Shown here: piece after piece, positions 11,853-14,261 of the stretch | Layout of the letters: each line of letters opens with the position of its first letter | Numbering within the stretch: the first letter of the stretch is position 1 | Origin: Candidatus Woesearchaeota archaeon | Lineage (GTDB): Archaea; Nanobdellota; Nanobdellia; SCGC-AAA011-G17; GW2011-AR17 | Direction of reading: 5' to 3' | DNA length: 14,261 bases | Assembly (NCBI GenBank): GCA_018302165.1 | Contig: JAGWAA010000026.1 | Coordinates: forward strand, 1-14,261 | Notes under the pieces: generated by a model | What the model was told of the DNA's origin: nothing | What the model saw: the letters and a program-made list of their open reading frames with translations, nothing else | Databases searched by the model: none | Position numbers and translations under genes: made by a program

Positions 11853-12846
11853 TTTCAATTTCTTTTAATGAAATTTTACCTCCCAATTGTGTTACTGAAT
11901 AAATATCTCTTTTCAAAAAAGCTTCTAACTCGTGCCTATATTGTCCATCATTCATTTCAATTACAATAATTTTAGAATATTTTTTTGCAATCTCTTTTAA
12001 TTCTTCAATTACTGGAAACATTCTTATCGGCCTAAATATCGAATACTTCTTTTTCAAAGGTAATATAATTCTTGAAGTAATTCCAAATGCAACCAACAAA
12101 GTATCCGCATTTTTATTTTCAATATATTCATAAAAATTATACTTTTCAGCAACATCCAATATCTTTTTCTTTCTTTCATAATACCATTCTCTATAAACTT
12201 GCGAATCTTTAGTTTGTGGTCGATCATTCTTACTTAATAAACCTGTAAAATGCCTCTTTTCTTCACCTAAAGGTTTTCTCTTTCTATTTTTTAGAGAATA
12301 TTTTATTGAATCCAAATCAACAGTTTCATATATGTGACTAAGCATCCCATCAGATAATAAAATTACAGGCGAGAGTGATTCTTCAGCAGCATTCAAAGCT
12401 TCAATTGTATATCTAAAACATTCTTCTACAGAATTAGGATATAGAACAATATTAACATAATCCCCATGACTACCAGATTTTGATTGCAAAATATCCCCTT
12501 GCGAACCTAATGTCGGCATTCCTGTTGACGGACCAACTCTTTGAGAATTAACAATCACTAATGGTGTAGGAAGCTTGAAAGCCAATCCAATAGTTTCTTG
12601 CTTTAATGAAAAACCTGGTCCAGAAGTTGCAGTCATTACTTTCGCACCAGCTAAAGACGCACCAATGCACATATTTACAGCAGCAATTTCATCTTCAGCT
12701 TGAATAAATTTTACTTGCTCTTGTTTTTTAACAATACCTTGCATAATATCAGACGCAGGCGTAATCGGATACGCAGAAAAGAACTTTAATCCCGCAACCA
12801 ACGCCCCTTCTACAATTGCTTCATTCCCAGACAACAACTTTTTCAT
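11824..12846 (-). CDS. 2-oxoacid:ferredoxin oxidoreductase alpha subunit
   Basis: The 340-aa protein has the KorA-type pyrimidine domain: SGNEAIVEGALVAG (6-19), SAYPITPASDIMQ (24-36), QAEDEIAAVNM (49-59, with the TPP-activating Glu region), MTATSGPGFSLKQE (71-84), QRVGPSTGMPT (102-112) and SGSHGDYV (124-131). The C-terminal part has the transketolase C-like fold with IVIEMNDGQYRHELE. It is somewhat shorter than typical KorA (about 370-380 aa), mainly in the middle (about 175-235), which here is Lys/Arg-rich. First gene of the alpha-beta-gamma operon; ATG 12846 has a TATA-like box 26 nt upstream. The KorAB type favours 2-oxoglutarate, but 2-ketoisovalerate or pyruvate cannot be excluded. Confidence 0.92.
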   Translation of the reverse strand: MKKLLSGNEAIVEGALVAGLKFFSAYPITPASDIMQGIVKKQEQVKFIQAEDEIAAVNMCIGASLAGAKVMTATSGPGFSLKQETIGLAFKLPTPLVIVNSQRVGPSTGMPTLGSQGDILQSKSGSHGDYVNIVLYPNSVEECFRYTIEALNAAEESLSPVILLSDGMLSHIYETVDLDSIKYSLKNRKRKPLGEEKRHFTGLLSKNDRPQTKDSQVYREWYYERKKKILDVAEKYNFYEYIENKNADTLLVAFGITSRIILPLKKKYSIFRPIRMFPVIEELKEIAKKYSKIIVIEMNDGQYRHELEAFLKRDIYSVTQLGGKISLKEIENELSKIYSE

Positions 12847-12867
12847 TTTAAACCATTAAATTTTTTG

Positions 12868-12877
12868 ATAAATTAAT
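12868..12877 (-). promoter_or_regulatory. TATA box of the oxidoreductase operon
   Basis: ATTAATTTAT on the minus strand is centred 26 nt before the alpha-subunit ATG at 12846. Confidence 0.4.
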
Positions 12878-12977
12878 CTACACCTCTTATAATAAATAAT
12901 CCTCTTAATTCTAACAACAAGAAAATTATACATTTAAAAACCTTATGAATAAAAGTATATATCAAACAAAAGAACAG

Positions 12978-12985
12978 TTTAAATA
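12978..12985 (+). promoter_or_regulatory. TATA box of the Nudix gene
   Basis: TTTAAATA is centred 25-26 nt before the ATG at 13007, predicting a leaderless mRNA. Confidence 0.5.
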
Positions 12986-13006
12986 TTTATTAAACTTAAC
13001 TAAAGT

Positions 13007-13411
13007 ATGCCTCAAGAATTCACAATAGGCATTATAATCCATAATAGCAAGGATTTTCTTCTACTTAGGCATATCCCTGGACATTGGGGATTTTTAAAAG
13101 ACATACAATTTCCAAAAGAAACAAAAGAAGATACTGCTCGCCGTATTGCACTCGAGCATTTAAGTCTAAAAGGTATATTTATAACCAAAGATTTCACAAT
13201 AAAAGAATCCTATTTCTACATGAAAGATGGAAAAATAATCCACAAAGAAGTTGATTATGTTTTAGCTGAAACAAATGACAAAAATATTTCTTTAACAGCA
13301 AAATTCACAGATGCAAAATGGCTTCCATATGAACAAGCAATACAACTAACAACATTCAAAGAAACAAAAAACACATTAAAAGAAGCAAATGATTTTTTAA
13401 GATTCCATTGA
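13007..13411 (+). CDS. Nudix-fold protein with a degraded Nudix box
   Basis: The 134-aa protein has the Nudix fold order: a first strand (EFTIGIIIHN), LLLRHIPGHWGFLK (18-31) just before the box, the box helix (32-54), and a late PDxKWLP-like strand (FTDAKWLPYEQA). The box consensus is GX5EX7REUXEEXGU. Here it reads D32, five residues, E38, seven residues, R46-I47, then E50-H51, then S53. Two of the three metal-binding Glu (positions I47 and H51) and both Gly are replaced, so hydrolysis is doubtful. GHWGF resembles diadenosine polyphosphate hydrolases (NUDT2-like), a branch that cleaves Ap4A. It may be a binding or regulatory protein instead. It is divergent from the oxidoreductase operon and has its own TATA box. 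Confidence 0.75.
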   Translation: MPQEFTIGIIIHNSKDFLLLRHIPGHWGFLKDIQFPKETKEDTARRIALEHLSLKGIFITKDFTIKESYFYMKDGKIIHKEVDYVLAETNDKNISLTAKFTDAKWLPYEQAIQLTTFKETKNTLKEANDFLRFH

Positions 13412-13478
13412 AAATTTTTCGAAAATTACACAAAAAGTTTTATTAATATGAATTCTTAACATTTACAATATGCAAACA

Positions 13479-13486
13479 TTTAAATA
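13479..13486 (+). promoter_or_regulatory. TATA box of the vapBC operon
   Basis: TTTAAATA is centred 26 nt before the ATG at 13509. This favours that start over the in-frame ATG at 13470. Confidence 0.45.
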
Positions 13487-13508
13487 TCAACAAAATCTAA
13501 ATGAATCT

Positions 13509-13754
13509 ATGGCAACAATAACAATTAATATTCAAAATGAAGTTTCAGAAAAATTTCGTGAAATAGTTAAAAAAGAAAGAGGTGAAGGTAAAGGTATTAT
13601 TGGAAAAGCTGTAGAAGAAGCTATTCAAAATTGGATAAAAGAAAAAGAAGAAAATGAAATAGCACAAAGACAATTAGAATTATTAAAAAAAGGTTTTAAA
13701 ACAGGAAAACTAAAAAAATTTAATAGAGAGGAACTTTATGATAGGAAATACTGA
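13509..13754 (+). CDS. vapB: VapB-like ribbon-helix-helix antitoxin
   Basis: From ATG 13509 the protein has 81 aa. It starts with the short strand MATITINIQNEV, followed by two helices (SEKFREIVKKERGEGKGI and GKAVEEAIQNWIKEKEENE), the ribbon-helix-helix DNA-binding fold. The C-terminal tail (about 50-81) is basic, rich in Lys and ends EELYDRKY, as expected for the part that wraps the toxin. An earlier in-frame ATG at 13470 would add 13 residues unlike the fold; the TATA box spacing and the RHH strand at the N-terminus support 13509. It overlaps the toxin gene by 17 nt and should repress its own operon. Confidence 0.8.
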   Translation: MATITINIQNEVSEKFREIVKKERGEGKGIIGKAVEEAIQNWIKEKEENEIAQRQLELLKKGFKTGKLKKFNREELYDRKY

Positions 13755-14172
13755 GATAATCTTAATTGATAGTAACATATTAATTTATGCCTATACTGAA
13801 GCCGAACCAGAAAAGAAACAAAAAGCATTAAAAATATTAAATCAATGTTGGAAAAAAGAAACTCAATTAGCAATATCACTTCAAAATTTAGCTGAATTTT
13901 TTATTGTAGTCACAAAAAAATTACCAAATCCAATATCAATAGACGCCGCAAATCAAATTATCCTTGATATTATCTCATTTTCAAATTGGAAAATTATTCA
14001 ATATGATCAATCAGCTCTATTATATGCTATTTCAAATTCAAAAGGAATACATTTTTGGGATGCTCTTATCGCATCAACAATGATTAAAAATAATATTTAT
14101 AAAATTTATACAGAAAATATTACAGATTTTAATAAATTTCCAAACATTACAGCAATCAATCCATTCAAATAA
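13738..14172 (+). CDS. vapC: VapC-like PIN-domain ribonuclease toxin
   Basis: This 144-aa protein has the VapC fold and acidic residues: LIDSNILIYAY with D11, NLAEFF with E53, HFWDALIASTM with D108, and a final YTENITDF (124-131), where E126 and D130 can complete the Mg site. Such toxins cut tRNA or rRNA; the target here is unknown. GAGAGGA at 13726-13732 serves as the SD site, 5 nt before the ATG, and the gene overlaps vapB, so the two are co-transcribed and coupled. This is the second PIN-domain pair in the window; the PIN protein at 2924-3604 is longer and from a different branch. Confidence 0.85.
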   Translation: MIGNTEIILIDSNILIYAYTEAEPEKKQKALKILNQCWKKETQLAISLQNLAEFFIVVTKKLPNPISIDAANQIILDIISFSNWKIIQYDQSALLYAISNSKGIHFWDALIASTMIKNNIYKIYTENITDFNKFPNITAINPFK

Positions 14173-14198
14173 TTCTATTAAAATTATCATTTATAGAA

Positions 14199-14261
14199 CT
14201 AACACTTTGCAACAATCTCAATAACATCTCTATTCTTCAAGACATGCTCCTTACCAACAGT
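14199..14261 (-). CDS. C-terminal fragment of a probable TGS-domain GTPase
   Basis: The minus strand reads TVGKEHVLKNRDVIEIVAKC and then TAG at 14199-14201. The pattern (basic residue, H-V-L, D-V-I-E-I-V) is the end of a TGS domain, as found at the C-terminus of DRG/OBG-type GTP-binding proteins. Only 20 residues are visible, so this is a motif-level guess. The gene is convergent with vapC. Confidence 0.5.
   Translation of the reverse strand, partial: TVGKEHVLKNRDVIEIVAKC

Overview
The window looks like chromosomal DNA of a low-GC, small-genome archaeon, most likely a DPANN lineage such as Woesearchaeota or Pacearchaeota; the lineage is my inference. The archaeal evidence is an archaeal-type Kae1 (t6A synthesis), a 2-oxoacid:ferredoxin oxidoreductase, PIN-domain toxin pairs, and promoter layout. 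Nearly every gene that starts a transcription unit has a TATA box (TTTAAATA or TTTATAAA type) centred 25-28 nt before its start codon, so most mRNAs should be leaderless. Genes inside operons carry Shine-Dalgarno (SD) sites instead.

Left part (1-2322): the N-terminus of an unknown minus-strand gene; a DNPH1-like deoxynucleotide N-hydrolase between two copies of a 54-bp repeat; a histidine-phosphatase protein whose tail is tandemly duplicated; and a CysQ/inositol-monophosphatase family enzyme. Next (2410-3604) is a putative antitoxin/PIN pair whose first gene is broken by a one-base frameshift in an A-run. Positions 3739-5391 hold a secreted, membrane-anchored acidic surface protein and a small CxxC protein. 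An isolated 3' half of a class II (Ser-like) tRNA lies at about 5508-5568, with no 5' half nearby.

Centre (5595-8034): Kae1 on the minus strand, missing about 25 residues including the SGGN phosphate loop; an 87-aa unknown; an NT5C-like 5'(3')-deoxyribonucleotidase between two copies of a 21-bp repeat; and a small lipoprotein. Right part (8061-14261): an IMP dehydrogenase-family enzyme, an MFS transporter, a three-gene 2-oxoacid:ferredoxin oxidoreductase operon (alpha-beta-gamma), a Nudix-fold protein with a degraded Nudix box, a VapBC pair, and the last 20 residues of a probable TGS-domain GTPase at the edge.

The functional thread is nucleotide turnover (DNPH1-like, deoxyribonucleotidase, CysQ-like, GuaB, Nudix) plus redox metabolism. 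The most unusual signals are the lone tRNA half, the trimmed core proteins (Kae1, gamma subunit, Nudix), and two nucleotide-cleanup genes that are each bracketed by a pair of short intergenic repeats. I see no CRISPR array, insertion sequence, transposase or integrase.
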